Positions 27,637 to 38,103 are shown, numbered from the stretch's first letter. The stretch: 64,000 nt of DNA from Bacteroidales bacterium (GCA_014800845.1 JAAVFJ010000068.1:1-64000); one strand, 5' to 3'. Notes: a model not told the origin generated them from the sequence alone. Translations and numbers: made by a program.

Positions 27637-27780
27637 AGTGATTGGGAGTTTTGGGTTTTAGAGCTGGGGGCTTGGGAGTAATGGGAGTTTTGGGAGCTAT
27701 GGGAGTTTTGGGAGTTCTCCGAGTTCTCCGAGTTCTCCGAGTTCTCCGAGAACTCCGAGGGCCTAAAACCTAAAACCTAA
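27637..27780. repeat. Composite nonamer array plus CCTAAAA heptamers
   Basis: TGGGAGTAA-TGGGAGTTT-TGGGAGCTA-TGGGAGTTT-TGGGAGTTC-(TCCGAGTTC)4-TCCGAGAAC-TCCGAGGGC-CTAAAACCTAAAACCTAAAA. Confidence 0.95.
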
Positions 27781-29177
27781 AAAGTAATTGTGCTGCCGGA
27801 TTCGGCCGGAGAGTCGGTGGAGCGTTCCGCGGCTTTGGCTGCGGCATCGTTTTCGGTGCGCACACCCTGACCTATGGAGCGTATGTGGTCCTTCAGGCGT
27901 ATGTCGCGCCCGTAGGCCGGATTCTTTTCAAAGAGGTAGATTACCTCGTCGTCGTCAAACTGCGAGGGCTTGAGCACCACGTATTTGGCGCGGGCCATGG
28001 CCTGTTCGTGGTCGGCCATTTTGCCCGGACCATACTGGTCCTCGATTTTGGTGCGGGCGGCGTTGATGTCTTCCGCAGGGGTGGCCACACGGGTGTCCTC
28101 CTTGCCGGGAGCCGCGGGGAAGATTATTGAGCCGCTGCCCACACCCTTGCCCTCCTTGTCGGCGGAGCCTTCGGAGATGGTTATGTCGAAACCGGAGGCG
28201 AGGATGGTCATTTTCACCCCTTCGCCCAGCGATTCGTCGAAGCAGTTACCCCACTTCACGTCGATTTTGGGGTTGAGGTTGGCAGAGAACTGCGTGATTT
28301 CGTTCATCTCGGCCATGCTGACCACATTCTTGGCCTTAGGATTGAAGTAGAGATAGAAGAGCAGACGCTTGGAGCTCTTGATGTCGGCATTGCGGAGCAG
28401 GGGAGAGTGGAGCGCATCCTGAATGGCGTTGGTCACACGATGCTCACCCTCGCCGTAGCCGGTAGAGATAATGGCTGTGGAGCTCTGCTGGAGTGTGGTC
28501 TTCACGTCATTGAAGTCAGCGTTGATATAGCCGTTGGTGTTGATGATTTCGGCTATGGAGCGAGTGGCGTTGGCCAGCGTGTCGTCGGCCTTTTCAAAGG
28601 CGTTGAGCAGATTCAGGTCCGGATAGATTTCCGTCAGTCGCTCGTTGACCACTATTAGCAGCGTGTCCACATGCTTGCGCATCTCCTCGGCGCCCTTGAG
28701 GGCCTTGAGAATCTTGCGCTCACCCTCGAAGAAGAAGGGGATGGTGACGATTCCCACCGTGAGTATACCCATCTCCTGAGCCACCTGAGCCACGATAGGC
28801 GCGGCGCCTGTGCCTGTGCCACCACCCATGCCGGCGGTGATGAACACCATGCGGGTATCGTCGCCCAGCTCGCGGCGAATCTCCTCGCGCGAAGCCTCGG
28901 CGGCCTGGCTGCCCAGCTCCGGATTGTCGCCGGCGCCCAGGCCGTGGGTTATGTCGTAGCCCAGGATTATGCGGTTGGGAATCTGCAACTTGCGCAGCGA
29001 GTGCATGTCAGTGTTGCAGACCAGGAAGGTCACATTCTCGATTCCCTGCTTAAACAGGTAGTTGGCGGCATTGCAGCCACCGCCGCCCACACCAATAACC
29101 TTGATGATAGGGGGGAAGTTGCCCTCTTCCAGGGGATCGGACTGAAAGGCCTCGGGGTTCTGTATGTTGTCGGTCAT
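27777..29177 (-). CDS. ftsZ: Cell division protein FtsZ
   Basis: IKVIGVGGGGCNAANYL, FITAGMGGGTGTGAAPIVA. Confidence 0.97.
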   Translation of the reverse strand: MTDNIQNPEAFQSDPLEEGNFPPIIKVIGVGGGGCNAANYLFKQGIENVTFLVCNTDMHSLRKLQIPNRIILGYDITHGLGAGDNPELGSQAAEASREEIRRELGDDTRMVFITAGMGGGTGTGAAPIVAQVAQEMGILTVGIVTIPFFFEGERKILKALKGAEEMRKHVDTLLIVVNERLTEIYPDLNLLNAFEKADDTLANATRSIAEIINTNGYINADFNDVKTTLQQSSTAIISTGYGEGEHRVTNAIQDALHSPLLRNADIKSSKRLLFYLYFNPKAKNVVSMAEMNEITQFSANLNPKIDVKWGNCFDESLGEGVKMTILASGFDITISEGSADKEGKGVGSGSIIFPAAPGKEDTRVATPAEDINAARTKIEDQYGPGKMADHEQAMARAKYVVLKPSQFDDDEVIYLFEKNPAYGRDIRLKDHIRSIGQGVRTENDAAAKAAERSTDSPAESGSTITF

Positions 29178-29189
29178 GGTTGTTCGGAG

Positions 29190-30530
29190 TTAATTAAATT
29201 CAGAGTCATCATCGTCATCGTCAGAGGTGTCGCCCCACCAGGAGGCGAGCTTGCCTGACAGGTTGGAGAAGAATGTGGAGCGTTTGCGCCCCTCGTCGTC
29301 GCGGCGGCGCTTGCGTGGCTTCTCCTCCTCGTCGGCCTCCTCCTCGACATAGTCGCCTACGGGGAGCTCCTCTTTCACGGGAATCTCCAGGCAGTCGGGC
29401 GCGGTTATCTTGTTGCCGGCGTTCATGATGGCAGCCACCTCGATGATTTCGTAGGTGGGCGCCTTGGTGTCTTCCACGGTGACGGAAGAGGGGAGAGCTC
29501 CGCGGCGCACGGGCAGGTTGCTCTTGCGCTTGAGCAGCTCGGTGAGGCGGTTGAGATTGAAGCCACCCCCTATGGTGATGATGCCGCCGGGGAGCTGCAT
29601 GTCCTGAATACCGGCGTAGTTCACCTGTTCGATGATGTTGGCCACAATCTCCTCGGCGCGTGCCACCACGAGGTTGGACACATCAGAGAGCTTCACGCCG
29701 TCGAGATTGAGCGACGAGGGGTTGTCGCCGGCTATTGCGCAGCCGGAAGTGGTCTTGATTTCCTCGGCGCGCTCCTCGAGCACATTGAGGGTGGTAATGT
29801 CGGTGGTTATGTTGCGGCCACCCATGGGGAGCACCGCCAGATAGCGCAGGCCCCCACCGCGGTAGATTGCCACCGTGGTGGTCTCGGCGCCGAGGTCCAC
29901 GAGCATGCAGCCCAGGCGCTTCTCTTCGGGGGAGAGGATGAGGTCGGCCACAGCCAGCGGAGTCACCACGAGGCCGGCAATGCTCACACCCACCTTGTCG
30001 CGCACCACGCGCTCCAAGTGCTTGCGCAGCAGCGGACGGGCCGCTATGAGCTGGTAGTGCACGCGGATTGATGAGCCGAAAGTGCCAATGGCAGAGCGGG
30101 TTTCTACCTTGTTGACATGATAGGTGGCCGGCACGGCCTCGATTACCTCGAGCGAGGAGTCGATGTGAGAGTGCAGGGCGTCGCTCTGCAGATTGTTCAG
30201 GATTTCTTCAGTAATCTCCGTGTCTTCCGGGAGATTGCGTGCCACTTCGCGGGGCACATTGCGCAGGGAGCGCCCTGCCAGGCCCACGTAGGCGTATTTC
30301 AGTTTGCGGGGAGCCACGCCTGTGCGGCGCTCAATGCGGGCTATGAGGCGGTTGACAATGGCGGCGGTTTCCTCCACGTTGTGGATGACACCGTGGCAGA
30401 CACATTCCACCATGTGCTCCTGCTCTACAGCCACTATGGACAGACGTCCGCCGGAGCCGGCGCGCCCTATGGCTACTGTTATCTTGCTGCTGCCTATCTC
30501 GATGGCAGCTATATATTTTTCCTGACTCAT
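29190..30530 (-). CDS. ftsA: Cell division protein FtsA
   Basis: IAAIEIGSSKITVAIGR, LVDLGAETTTVAIYRGG, IITIGGGFNL. Confidence 0.95.
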   Translation of the reverse strand: MSQEKYIAAIEIGSSKITVAIGRAGSGGRLSIVAVEQEHMVECVCHGVIHNVEETAAIVNRLIARIERRTGVAPRKLKYAYVGLAGRSLRNVPREVARNLPEDTEITEEILNNLQSDALHSHIDSSLEVIEAVPATYHVNKVETRSAIGTFGSSIRVHYQLIAARPLLRKHLERVVRDKVGVSIAGLVVTPLAVADLILSPEEKRLGCMLVDLGAETTTVAIYRGGGLRYLAVLPMGGRNITTDITTLNVLEERAEEIKTTSGCAIAGDNPSSLNLDGVKLSDVSNLVVARAEEIVANIIEQVNYAGIQDMQLPGGIITIGGGFNLNRLTELLKRKSNLPVRRGALPSSVTVEDTKAPTYEIIEVAAIMNAGNKITAPDCLEIPVKEELPVGDYVEEEADEEEKPRKRRRDDEGRKRSTFFSNLSGKLASWWGDTSDDDDDDSEFN

Positions 30531-30543
30531 GCTGGTGTTGGTT

Positions 30544-31449
30544 TTAAGGATTTTTGGGAGAGGGTTTGGTGGCCGGCTCGGGAGCGGGGGTGTCCGCGGC
30601 GGGCGCCGGCTCGGGGAGATCGGCTATCGGCTCGGTCTGCTGCAGGGCTATTGCCTCTTCGGGGTCCGGGTCGGGGTCGTCAAAGTCTGTGGAGTGCTTG
30701 CGTCGCTGCTTGTCGGCGCGCGTGGCCACAATCTGGCCGCGATACTTCACCGAGATAGTGTCGTAAGCGCCCCAGCCCTTCTGCGGCATCACTTTGCGGT
30801 AGAAGAGGGTGAGGTTGGCAAGCTTTTCGTCGAGACGGCTTGTGTCGCCGATGTTTATGACATGTCCGCGTATGCGGGGAATGAGCAGAATATTGTTGGG
30901 GGAGCGGTACTCAATCATAGACACGAGTGAGCGCATGAGTGAGTCGGAGGCAATCTTGCGCACCACGGGCAGCGCCAGGCGCGCCGGCATGCGGGAGTTG
31001 AAGTCGCCGCTCACCACGGGGAGGTCTATGAAGTATTCGGAGTGGGCGTCGAGGCGCTTCCCCTCCTTGTTGATGTAGTAGGTGCCTGAGGGGGTGAAGA
31101 TGCGCGCTTCGGGCACTATGGGGGTGACGCGCACGAGCAGGTAGCCGTCGGAGGTGATTACGCACTCGGCATCTTCAAAGTTGTTGACGGTGCGCAGGTG
31201 CTTCTCCAGCGCTTCGGTGTTGAGCGAGGTCAGGGGCATTCCTGCGGCGCGCGAGGGGAGGAGTCCGAGTTCGCGTTCCACGGCTTTGGGGGTGAGTATG
31301 GCGGGCATGCCGTCGGCCGACGGCTGCACCTCGATTCTGAGCCCTTTGCAGGAACGAGAGCGCACCTCAGAGGCCGCCCATGCAGCCATAAAGACCGCGT
31401 AGGCGAGCAATCCTATGAGCAGGAGCCATTTGCCAATCGTGCGCTTCAT
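30544..31449 (-). CDS. ftsQ: Cell division protein FtsQ
   Basis: N-terminal TM, POTRA-like region, position between murC and ftsA. Confidence 0.85.
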   Translation of the reverse strand: MKRTIGKWLLLIGLLAYAVFMAAWAASEVRSRSCKGLRIEVQPSADGMPAILTPKAVERELGLLPSRAAGMPLTSLNTEALEKHLRTVNNFEDAECVITSDGYLLVRVTPIVPEARIFTPSGTYYINKEGKRLDAHSEYFIDLPVVSGDFNSRMPARLALPVVRKIASDSLMRSLVSMIEYRSPNNILLIPRIRGHVINIGDTSRLDEKLANLTLFYRKVMPQKGWGAYDTISVKYRGQIVATRADKQRRKHSTDFDDPDPDPEEAIALQQTEPIADLPEPAPAADTPAPEPATKPSPKNP

Positions 31450-31470
31450 TCCTTCAGATTTTCAATGTAG

Positions 31471-32874
31471 TCAGCCCCGGCCGCCGGTCTGTTTCGCCAG
31501 CAGCAGAGCCTTGATTTCGGGGAGCAGCACATTGATGTCGGCTGCCCCCAGGGTCATTAAGATTTCAAAATTACTGTTTTTTACCAACGTGAGCAAATCT
31601 TTTCGCTCGATTACGGAAATTTTTTCGCTTTTCACGTCGCGGGCTATAATCTCGGAGGTCACGCCGGGGAGGGGAAGCTCGCGCGCAGGGTAGATTTCGC
31701 AGAGTATCACGTCGGGAGCTGCTGAGAGTGCTTCGGCAAATTCGGGAGCGAAGTCGCGGGTGCGGGTGTAGAGGTGCGGCTGGAACACTACGGTCAGTCT
31801 CCGGCCGGGCCAGAGCTTCTTGACCCCTTCGATCGAGGCGCGCACCTCGGCGGGGGAGTGGGCGTAGTCGTCGATCAGGATGGTGCCGCGACCGGAGGGG
31901 TAATCCTCGTCGCGGAGCCAGATTTCAAAGCGGCGCTTGGGGCCCATGAAGCTCTTCAAGCCGCTGCGCACCTCCTGCTCCGTGGCGCCGCTCAGCAGGG
32001 AGGCGGCGGCAGCTGCCACAGCGTTGTCCACGTTGATTTCCACCGGCACGCCGAGCTCCAGGTCGCGGATGGTCCCCTCGGGGGTGACCAGGTCGAAGTA
32101 GAGGTGCCCCTCGGGATGACGCAGGTTTTCAGCATGATAGGCAGCCTGCGGGTCGCGGGCGGAGTAGGTGAGTGTGGTCACCCCCTCGGCGCAGCGGGGG
32201 TGGAGCTTAAGGCCGGAGTGGAGCAGCAGGTAGCCCCCGGGGCGGATGAGGGAGGTGAAGTGGGCGAAGCCCTCGAGATAGCCGGCTTCGTCGCCGTAGA
32301 TGTCGAGATGGTCGGGGTCCACACTGGTCACTACGGCTATGTGGGGAGTGAGGTGATGGAAGGAGCGGTCATATTCGTCGGCCTCCACTACGGCTACTTT
32401 CGAGTGGTCGCAGAGCAGGAGATTGGTGTCGTAGTTGCGCAGAATCCCCCCGAGGAAGGCGTTGCAGCCCACGTGGCCGGAGTAGAGGATGTGGGCTATC
32501 ATGGAGCTTGTGGTGGTCTTGCCGTGGGAGCCGGCCACGCAGATGGCTTCGGTGTGGCGCGTGATGCGTCCGAGCAGCGCCGCGCGCTTGATTACTTCGA
32601 AACCGGAGTCGCGGAAGAAGCTGAGAATACGGTTGTCGGCGGGGACGGCCGGGGTGTAGACCACCAGCGTGTCGTCGGGGTTGCGAAAGGGGAGGGGTAT
32701 CTCCATTTCGTCATCGGCGTAGGTGACCTGAGCCCCTTCGGCTTCCAGAGCGTGGGTGAGGTCGGAGGGGGTGCGGTCGTAGCCGGCCACTGCTGCCCCC
32801 TTGAGCATATAGTAACGGGCGAGGTTGGCCATGCCTATGCCACCTATGCCCACGAAGTAGACTTGCTTTTCCAT
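31471..32874 (-). CDS. murC: UDP-N-acetylmuramate-L-alanine ligase
   Basis: YFVGIGGIGMANLARYY, GSHGKTTTSSMIAHIL, DDYAHSPAEVRAS. Confidence 0.96.
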   Translation of the reverse strand: MEKQVYFVGIGGIGMANLARYYMLKGAAVAGYDRTPSDLTHALEAEGAQVTYADDEMEIPLPFRNPDDTLVVYTPAVPADNRILSFFRDSGFEVIKRAALLGRITRHTEAICVAGSHGKTTTSSMIAHILYSGHVGCNAFLGGILRNYDTNLLLCDHSKVAVVEADEYDRSFHHLTPHIAVVTSVDPDHLDIYGDEAGYLEGFAHFTSLIRPGGYLLLHSGLKLHPRCAEGVTTLTYSARDPQAAYHAENLRHPEGHLYFDLVTPEGTIRDLELGVPVEINVDNAVAAAAASLLSGATEQEVRSGLKSFMGPKRRFEIWLRDEDYPSGRGTILIDDYAHSPAEVRASIEGVKKLWPGRRLTVVFQPHLYTRTRDFAPEFAEALSAAPDVILCEIYPARELPLPGVTSEIIARDVKSEKISVIERKDLLTLVKNSNFEILMTLGAADINVLLPEIKALLLAKQTGGRG

Positions 32875-32882
32875 GTTGAGTG

Positions 32883-33983
32883 TCAGTGCTTTGCGGTAAG
32901 TTTGTCAATCTCGTCGGCTATCACGCGGGCGGAATCGGGCAGGGCGAGCTGTCGGATTTCTTGCTGCATGTCCCGGCGTGCGGCGGGGGCGCGCATGAGT
33001 TTAAGAATGGCGGGCACGAGCTCCCGGCGCGCCTCGGCGTCGGGCACGAGCAGGGCGGCGCCGCGTGTTGAGAGGGCGCGGGCGTTGTGGGTCTGATGGT
33101 CTTCGGCCACATTGGGGCTGGGCACCAGTATGCAGGGTTTGCCCAGCAGCTCAAGTTCGCTGATGGAGCCTGCGCCGGCGCGGCTCACCACGAGGTCTGC
33201 GGCGGCGTAGGCGGCGGCCATGTCGGCTATGAAGGGGGTCACGACCATCCCTTTCATCCCCTTGGCGGCGCGGATGCCGGTGTCGGCGTAGCCCTTGCCT
33301 GTCTGCCAGATTACCTGCACGCCGGCGTCGGCGAGCTGCTGCAGCCCGGCGTGGATGCTTTCGTTGATGGTGCGGGCGCCCAGCGAGCCGCCGACCACGA
33401 GCAGTGTGGGTCGCTCGGGCTCCAGGCCGAATGTGCGGCGTGCCTCGCCGGGGGTCAGCTTGTTTTCAAGCAGGGCGGGGCGCACGGGGTTGCCGGTGAG
33501 CATAATCTTGTCGGCGGGGAAGTAGCGGTCCATGTTCTCGTAGGCCACGCATATCTTCTCGGCGCGCTTGGCCAGCAGCTTGTTGGTCACTCCGGCGTAG
33601 CTGTTCTGCTCCTGTAGCAGGGTGGGTATGCCGAGGCGCTGAGCGGCTTTGAGGGTGGGTCCGGAGGCGTAGCCACCCACGCCGATTACGGCGTCGGGGT
33701 GGAAGTCGCGCACGATGCGTCGCGCCATCTTCAGCGACTTGCGCAGCTTCAGCAGCACGGAGAAATTCTTCAGCAGGTTCTTGCGGTTGAAGCCTGCCAC
33801 GGGTAGCCCCTCGATGCGGAAGCCTGCGGCGGGCACTTTCTCCATCTCCATGCGCCCCTGAGCGCCTACGAAGAGGATTTCGCAGTCCTTGTGGCGGCGT
33901 TTGAGCTCGGTGGCTATGGAGAGAGCGGGGAAGATGTGGCCGCCGGTGCCTCCGCCGCTTACTATAAATTTCTTTTTCGTCAT
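32883..33983 (-). CDS. murG: UDP-GlcNAc:lipid I N-acetylglucosaminyltransferase
   Basis: FIVSGGGTGGHIFPALSIA, SRAGAGSISELELLGKPCILVPSPNVAEDHQTHNA; ATG at 33983. Confidence 0.96.
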   Translation of the reverse strand: MTKKKFIVSGGGTGGHIFPALSIATELKRRHKDCEILFVGAQGRMEMEKVPAAGFRIEGLPVAGFNRKNLLKNFSVLLKLRKSLKMARRIVRDFHPDAVIGVGGYASGPTLKAAQRLGIPTLLQEQNSYAGVTNKLLAKRAEKICVAYENMDRYFPADKIMLTGNPVRPALLENKLTPGEARRTFGLEPERPTLLVVGGSLGARTINESIHAGLQQLADAGVQVIWQTGKGYADTGIRAAKGMKGMVVTPFIADMAAAYAAADLVVSRAGAGSISELELLGKPCILVPSPNVAEDHQTHNARALSTRGAALLVPDAEARRELVPAILKLMRAPAARRDMQQEIRQLALPDSARVIADEIDKLTAKH

Positions 33984-34005
33984 GGTCTGTCGGGTCATTA
34001 GGGGG

Positions 34006-35373
34006 TTACTCATCGAGTGAGGAGTAGGTGAGCTGAGTGGGGTTGATGTTAGCGTCGCCGCCATCGTCGAGTTGCTCCTTGAGGCGTGCGTTTTCATCAC
34101 CCTTCTTGCGCTCCTGCACGGCGTATTTGCTCACGGAGAGCATCATGCCCATGGCTGCGCTCATCACGATAATCGATGTGCCACCCTTGCTGATGAAGGG
34201 TAGCGGCTGTCCGGAGACGGGCATGAGGCCCGTGACGATGAACATGTGTATGAGCGCCTGCGTGACTATCAGAGCCGCGCAGCCCATGATGAGCAGGGCG
34301 GGGAATGCCTTGCGGCATTTGGCGGCAATGATGCCTGCGCGGGCCACGAGGCAGAGGTAGAGCACGAGCAGGATTATGCCACCTACGAAGCCTGTGTCCT
34401 CCACGATGATGGAGTAGATATAGTCGGAGAAAGCGAGGGGGAGGCGAGCGCTTTCGCGCGAATTGCCGGGGCCGTTGCCGAGCACGCCGCCGTGGGCCTG
34501 CGCTATTTTGGCGAAGATTACCTGGCGGTTCTCGTCGTTTACGGGGTCGTCGGGGTTCACGCCCTCGAGGAAGGCTGATATGCGCCCTTTACGCAGGCCG
34601 TCGCGGTTCACGTTCTTGGGGTCTTTCTGCTCCACCTGAGCCACGAGGTCGGCAGTGCCGGTGGCTGCGTCAGCGTCGGAGTGGTCGCTGAATTTCGCGA
34701 AGTAGACCACGGCTGCCACTACTAAGATGAGCAGGGTCACTACGCCCATTTTGCGCCACTGTGTGCCGCCGATGATGAGCATGGTGTAGCCCACGATGCC
34801 GAGCAGGGCGGTGTTGGTGAAGCCGTTTTTGTAGAGCAGCACGGCGAAGAGGCCTATGATGGCCAGCGAGATGATGATGCCGCGATTGTCCACACCGTGG
34901 CGCATCTGGTGCTTCGACATGACTTTGGCGAGCACGAGGACCACTGCGAGTTTGGCTATCTCAGGGGGCTGGATGGTGATGCCGGCAAAGCGGATGGCTC
35001 GCATGGCGCCGTTGATGTTCACACCGAACAGGGTGGCGTAGATAACCAGCCCCACGGATAGGAACATGAAGGCCCAGGCGCATTTGCGGAAGTATTTGTA
35101 GTGAATGTTCTGGAACAGGAGCACCAGGCCGAGGCCGAGGGCGAGGAAGGTGACGTGGGTCACCAGGGGTGAGTAGACGTTGTCGTCCTTCACCTCGGTA
35201 GATGATGCGCTGTAGAGCTCGATAACGGAAAAAATGAGGAGCATGATGTATATGCCCCAGAGGTAGCGGTCGGAGCGCAGCAGCCTCTTCCCCTGCAGCG
35301 CGGCTTTGCGCATTTCGGTGTCGGAGGCTACGGGCTGACCGTCGATGGTGCGTTGGATTTGCAGTTCAGGCAT
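34006..35373 (-). CDS. ftsW: Division-associated SEDS glycosyltransferase FtsW
   Basis: IKFAGITIQPPEIAKLA-like motif, GGVLGNGPGNSRES, PVSGQPLPFISKGGTSI; ATG at 35373. Confidence 0.94.
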   Translation of the reverse strand: MPELQIQRTIDGQPVASDTEMRKAALQGKRLLRSDRYLWGIYIMLLIFSVIELYSASSTEVKDDNVYSPLVTHVTFLALGLGLVLLFQNIHYKYFRKCAWAFMFLSVGLVIYATLFGVNINGAMRAIRFAGITIQPPEIAKLAVVLVLAKVMSKHQMRHGVDNRGIIISLAIIGLFAVLLYKNGFTNTALLGIVGYTMLIIGGTQWRKMGVVTLLILVVAAVVYFAKFSDHSDADAATGTADLVAQVEQKDPKNVNRDGLRKGRISAFLEGVNPDDPVNDENRQVIFAKIAQAHGGVLGNGPGNSRESARLPLAFSDYIYSIIVEDTGFVGGIILLVLYLCLVARAGIIAAKCRKAFPALLIMGCAALIVTQALIHMFIVTGLMPVSGQPLPFISKGGTSIIVMSAAMGMMLSVSKYAVQERKKGDENARLKEQLDDGGDANINPTQLTYSSLDE

Positions 35374-35393
35374 TTTTAGAGAAGGGGGAGGGT

Positions 35394-35434
35394 CTTGGGA
35401 GATTTGGGAGGTTTGGGAGATATGGGAATTTTGG
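35394..35434. repeat. Nonamer array GGGAGNTNT
   Basis: GGGAGATTT-GGGAGGTTT-GGGAGATAT-GGGAATTTT-GGGGGAAC, next to the murD stop. Confidence 0.85.
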
Positions 35435-35441
35435 GGGAACT

Positions 35442-36782
35442 TCAGAGCTGGGCTAAAACGGCCTCTTTGAAGCGTTGGCCGCGGTCTATGTAGCTCTTGA
35501 ACAGGTCGAAGCTGGCGCAGCAGGGGGAGAGGAGCACTGTGTCGCCGGGGCGGGCGGCGGCGCGGCATGCCTGCAGGGCGTCGGCGAGGCTGGAGGTGTC
35601 GGCCACTTCGAAACCGTGGGTGCGGCAGAAGTCCACTATCTTGCGGTTGTCGGCGCCCATGGCTACCACGGAGCGCACTTTCTGCTTCATGAAGGTGAGG
35701 ATTTCGGTGTAGTCGTTGCCCTTGTCGGTGCCTCCGAGAATGAGCACTGTGGGGCGCGTCATGCTCTCGAGGGCGTAGTAGGTGGAGGCTACGTTGGTGG
35801 CTTTGGAGTCGTTGATGTATTGCACGCCGTCGATTTCGGCCACATGCTCGAGGCGGTGTTCCACGGCCTTGAAGCTTGCCAGCGCTTCGCGGATGAGTTT
35901 GGGCTCCACTCCCATGCGTGTGGCGGCTATGGCGGCTGCCATCGAGTTGTAGAGGTTGTGCAGCCCCTTGAGCGACATTTCGGCGCGGGGCATGGACCAG
36001 GCTGAGCCGGAGGTGGCTATCTGCATTACGTCCCCCTCAAGCCACGCGGCGCTTTCCAGGGTGCGCTTCACGCCGAAGGGGAGGCGGGTGGCGCCTATGT
36101 CGGTGCGCTCTATGGTCTGCATGCTCACGGGGTCTTCCTGCCAGTAGATGAAGGCATCCGTAGCGCGCTGATTGCGGGTGATGCGCAGCTTGGAGTCGGC
36201 GTAGAGTTCCATGCGGTGGTCGTAGCGGTCGAGGTGGTCGGGGGTGATGTTCATCAGTATGGCTATGTCGGCGCGGAAGTCATACATGTTGTCGAGCTGG
36301 AAGGAGCTGAGTTCCACGACGTAGATGTCGTGAGGGTCGCGCGCCACCTGCATTGCGAGCGAGTCGCCGACGTTGCCTGCCATGGAGGCATCCAGGCCGG
36401 CGTGGGTGAGGATGTGGTGGAGCAGGGTAGTGGTGGTGGTTTTGCCGTTGGAGCCGGTGATGCAGAGCATCTTGGCGTCGGTGTATCGGCCGGCAAATTC
36501 TATCTCGGAGAGGACGGGGATGCCCGCCTCCATGGCGCGGACTATGATGGGTGCGGTCGGGGGTATGCCGGGGCTTTTTATGATTATGTCGGCGCTGAGC
36601 ACACGGCTCTCGGTGTGGGGTGTGCCTGATTCGTAGGCTATCTGCTCACGGTCCAGGATTTCGCGGTATTTGGGGGCGAGGTTGCCGGTGTCGGAGAGGA
36701 AGACGTCGAAGCCTTTGTCCTTGGCGAGAACGGCGGCGCCGGTGCCGCTTTCTCCGCCACCTAATATAGCTATTTTCTTCAT
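35442..36782 (-). CDS. murD: UDP-N-acetylmuramoylalanine-D-glutamate ligase
   Basis: CITGSNGKTTTTTLLHHIL, YINDSKATNVASTYYAL. Confidence 0.95.
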   Translation of the reverse strand: MKKIAILGGGESGTGAAVLAKDKGFDVFLSDTGNLAPKYREILDREQIAYESGTPHTESRVLSADIIIKSPGIPPTAPIIVRAMEAGIPVLSEIEFAGRYTDAKMLCITGSNGKTTTTTLLHHILTHAGLDASMAGNVGDSLAMQVARDPHDIYVVELSSFQLDNMYDFRADIAILMNITPDHLDRYDHRMELYADSKLRITRNQRATDAFIYWQEDPVSMQTIERTDIGATRLPFGVKRTLESAAWLEGDVMQIATSGSAWSMPRAEMSLKGLHNLYNSMAAAIAATRMGVEPKLIREALASFKAVEHRLEHVAEIDGVQYINDSKATNVASTYYALESMTRPTVLILGGTDKGNDYTEILTFMKQKVRSVVAMGADNRKIVDFCRTHGFEVADTSSLADALQACRAAARPGDTVLLSPCCASFDLFKSYIDRGQRFKEAVLAQL

Positions 36783-36784
36783 GT

Positions 36785-38050
36785 TTAGCGTACTTTAAGG
36801 GTTATGAAAGTGATGGCGGCCAGCAGCAGGGCTACTATCCAGAAGCGGGTCACGATTTTCGGTTCGGGGATGGGTCGCTTCGGGAAGTTGAGCAGCGCCT
36901 GGATTGAGGGGTCGCCGGCCTTCTGGAAGTGATGGTGGAGGGGTGTCATCTTGAAGATTCGGCGCCCCTGGCCATATTTGCGCTTGGTGAGCTTGAAGTA
37001 GCTGACCTGCAGGAGCACGGAGAGATCTTCGAGGAAGAAGGTGAGGCAGAGCACGGGAATCAGTAGCTCTTTGCGTATGAGAATGGCGAAGACTGCGAGA
37101 ATGCCGCCGAGGGTGAGCGAGCCGGTGTCGCCCATGAATACCTGCGCCGGGTAGGCGTTATACCAGAGGAAGCCTACGAGGGCCCCCATGAAGGCGCCGG
37201 CGTAGACCACGAGCTCCGAGGAGCCGGGTATGTACATGATATTCAGGTAGGAGGAGTAGATTACGTTGCCTCCGAGGTAGGCCATGATGGCGAGCGCCAG
37301 GCCTATGATGGCCGAGGTACCGGCAGCCAGGCCGTCGAGGCCGTCGGTGAGGTTGGCGCCGTTGCTCACGGCTGTGACCACCAGGATTACTACGAAGACG
37401 AAGACGAGCCAGCCGGCTGTCTTGGCGGCTTCCTTGTCGGAGATCCAGGAGGTGAGCTTCTCGTAGTTGAAGTTGTTGTTCTTCACGAAGGGGATGGTGG
37501 TCTGCGGAGTTTTCTGCAGCGTGCCTTCGTGGATAATCTCCACTTCATGGGCCCCTTCGCGGATCACTTCGTGGTTCTCCTGCATGACAATAGCCGGGGA
37601 GAGCCACATGGTTATGCCCACTATGAGGCCGAGACCCACCTGTCCGGTTATCTTGTACTTACCCTTGAGGCCCTCCTTGTTGTGGTACTTGAGCTTGCGG
37701 TAGTCGTCAAGAAAGCCTATGGCACCCATCCAGACGGTGGCTATGAGCATTAGAATCATGTAGACATTGTCAAGGTTTCCGAGCAGCAGGCATGGCACGA
37801 GGATGGAGATGATTATGATGATGCCACCCATTGTGGGTGTGCCTTTTTTGCTCATCTGCCCCTCGAGGCCGAGGTCGCGCACGATTTCGCCTACCTGGAG
37901 CAGCTGGAGGCGGTCGATGATTTTTCGGCCCGCCACCAGAGCAATAATCAGCGCCAGCGCGAAGGCTATGCCGGTGCGGAAGGTGATGTAGTACATAAGC
38001 CCGGAGCCGGGCACGTCAACGGAGAGATTGCGGAACAGCTGGTAAAACAT
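36785..38050 (-). CDS. mraY: Phospho-N-acetylmuramoyl-pentapeptide-transferase
   Basis: SKKGTPTMGGIIII, GANLTDGLDGLAAG, MGDTGSLTLGG, MTPLHHHFQ. Confidence 0.97.
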   Translation of the reverse strand: MFYQLFRNLSVDVPGSGLMYYITFRTGIAFALALIIALVAGRKIIDRLQLLQVGEIVRDLGLEGQMSKKGTPTMGGIIIIISILVPCLLLGNLDNVYMILMLIATVWMGAIGFLDDYRKLKYHNKEGLKGKYKITGQVGLGLIVGITMWLSPAIVMQENHEVIREGAHEVEIIHEGTLQKTPQTTIPFVKNNNFNYEKLTSWISDKEAAKTAGWLVFVFVVILVVTAVSNGANLTDGLDGLAAGTSAIIGLALAIMAYLGGNVIYSSYLNIMYIPGSSELVVYAGAFMGALVGFLWYNAYPAQVFMGDTGSLTLGGILAVFAILIRKELLIPVLCLTFFLEDLSVLLQVSYFKLTKRKYGQGRRIFKMTPLHHHFQKAGDPSIQALLNFPKRPIPEPKIVTRFWIVALLLAAITFITLKVR

Positions 38051-38103
38051 AGATGTGGACTTGGGTTATAATGGAGATGAGAGAGCGGCTCTCAGCAGGG
38101 GAG

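Noticed and set aside
31774-33096. 440-aa plus-strand ORF
   Set aside because: Spans antisense of murC and murG; shadow frame
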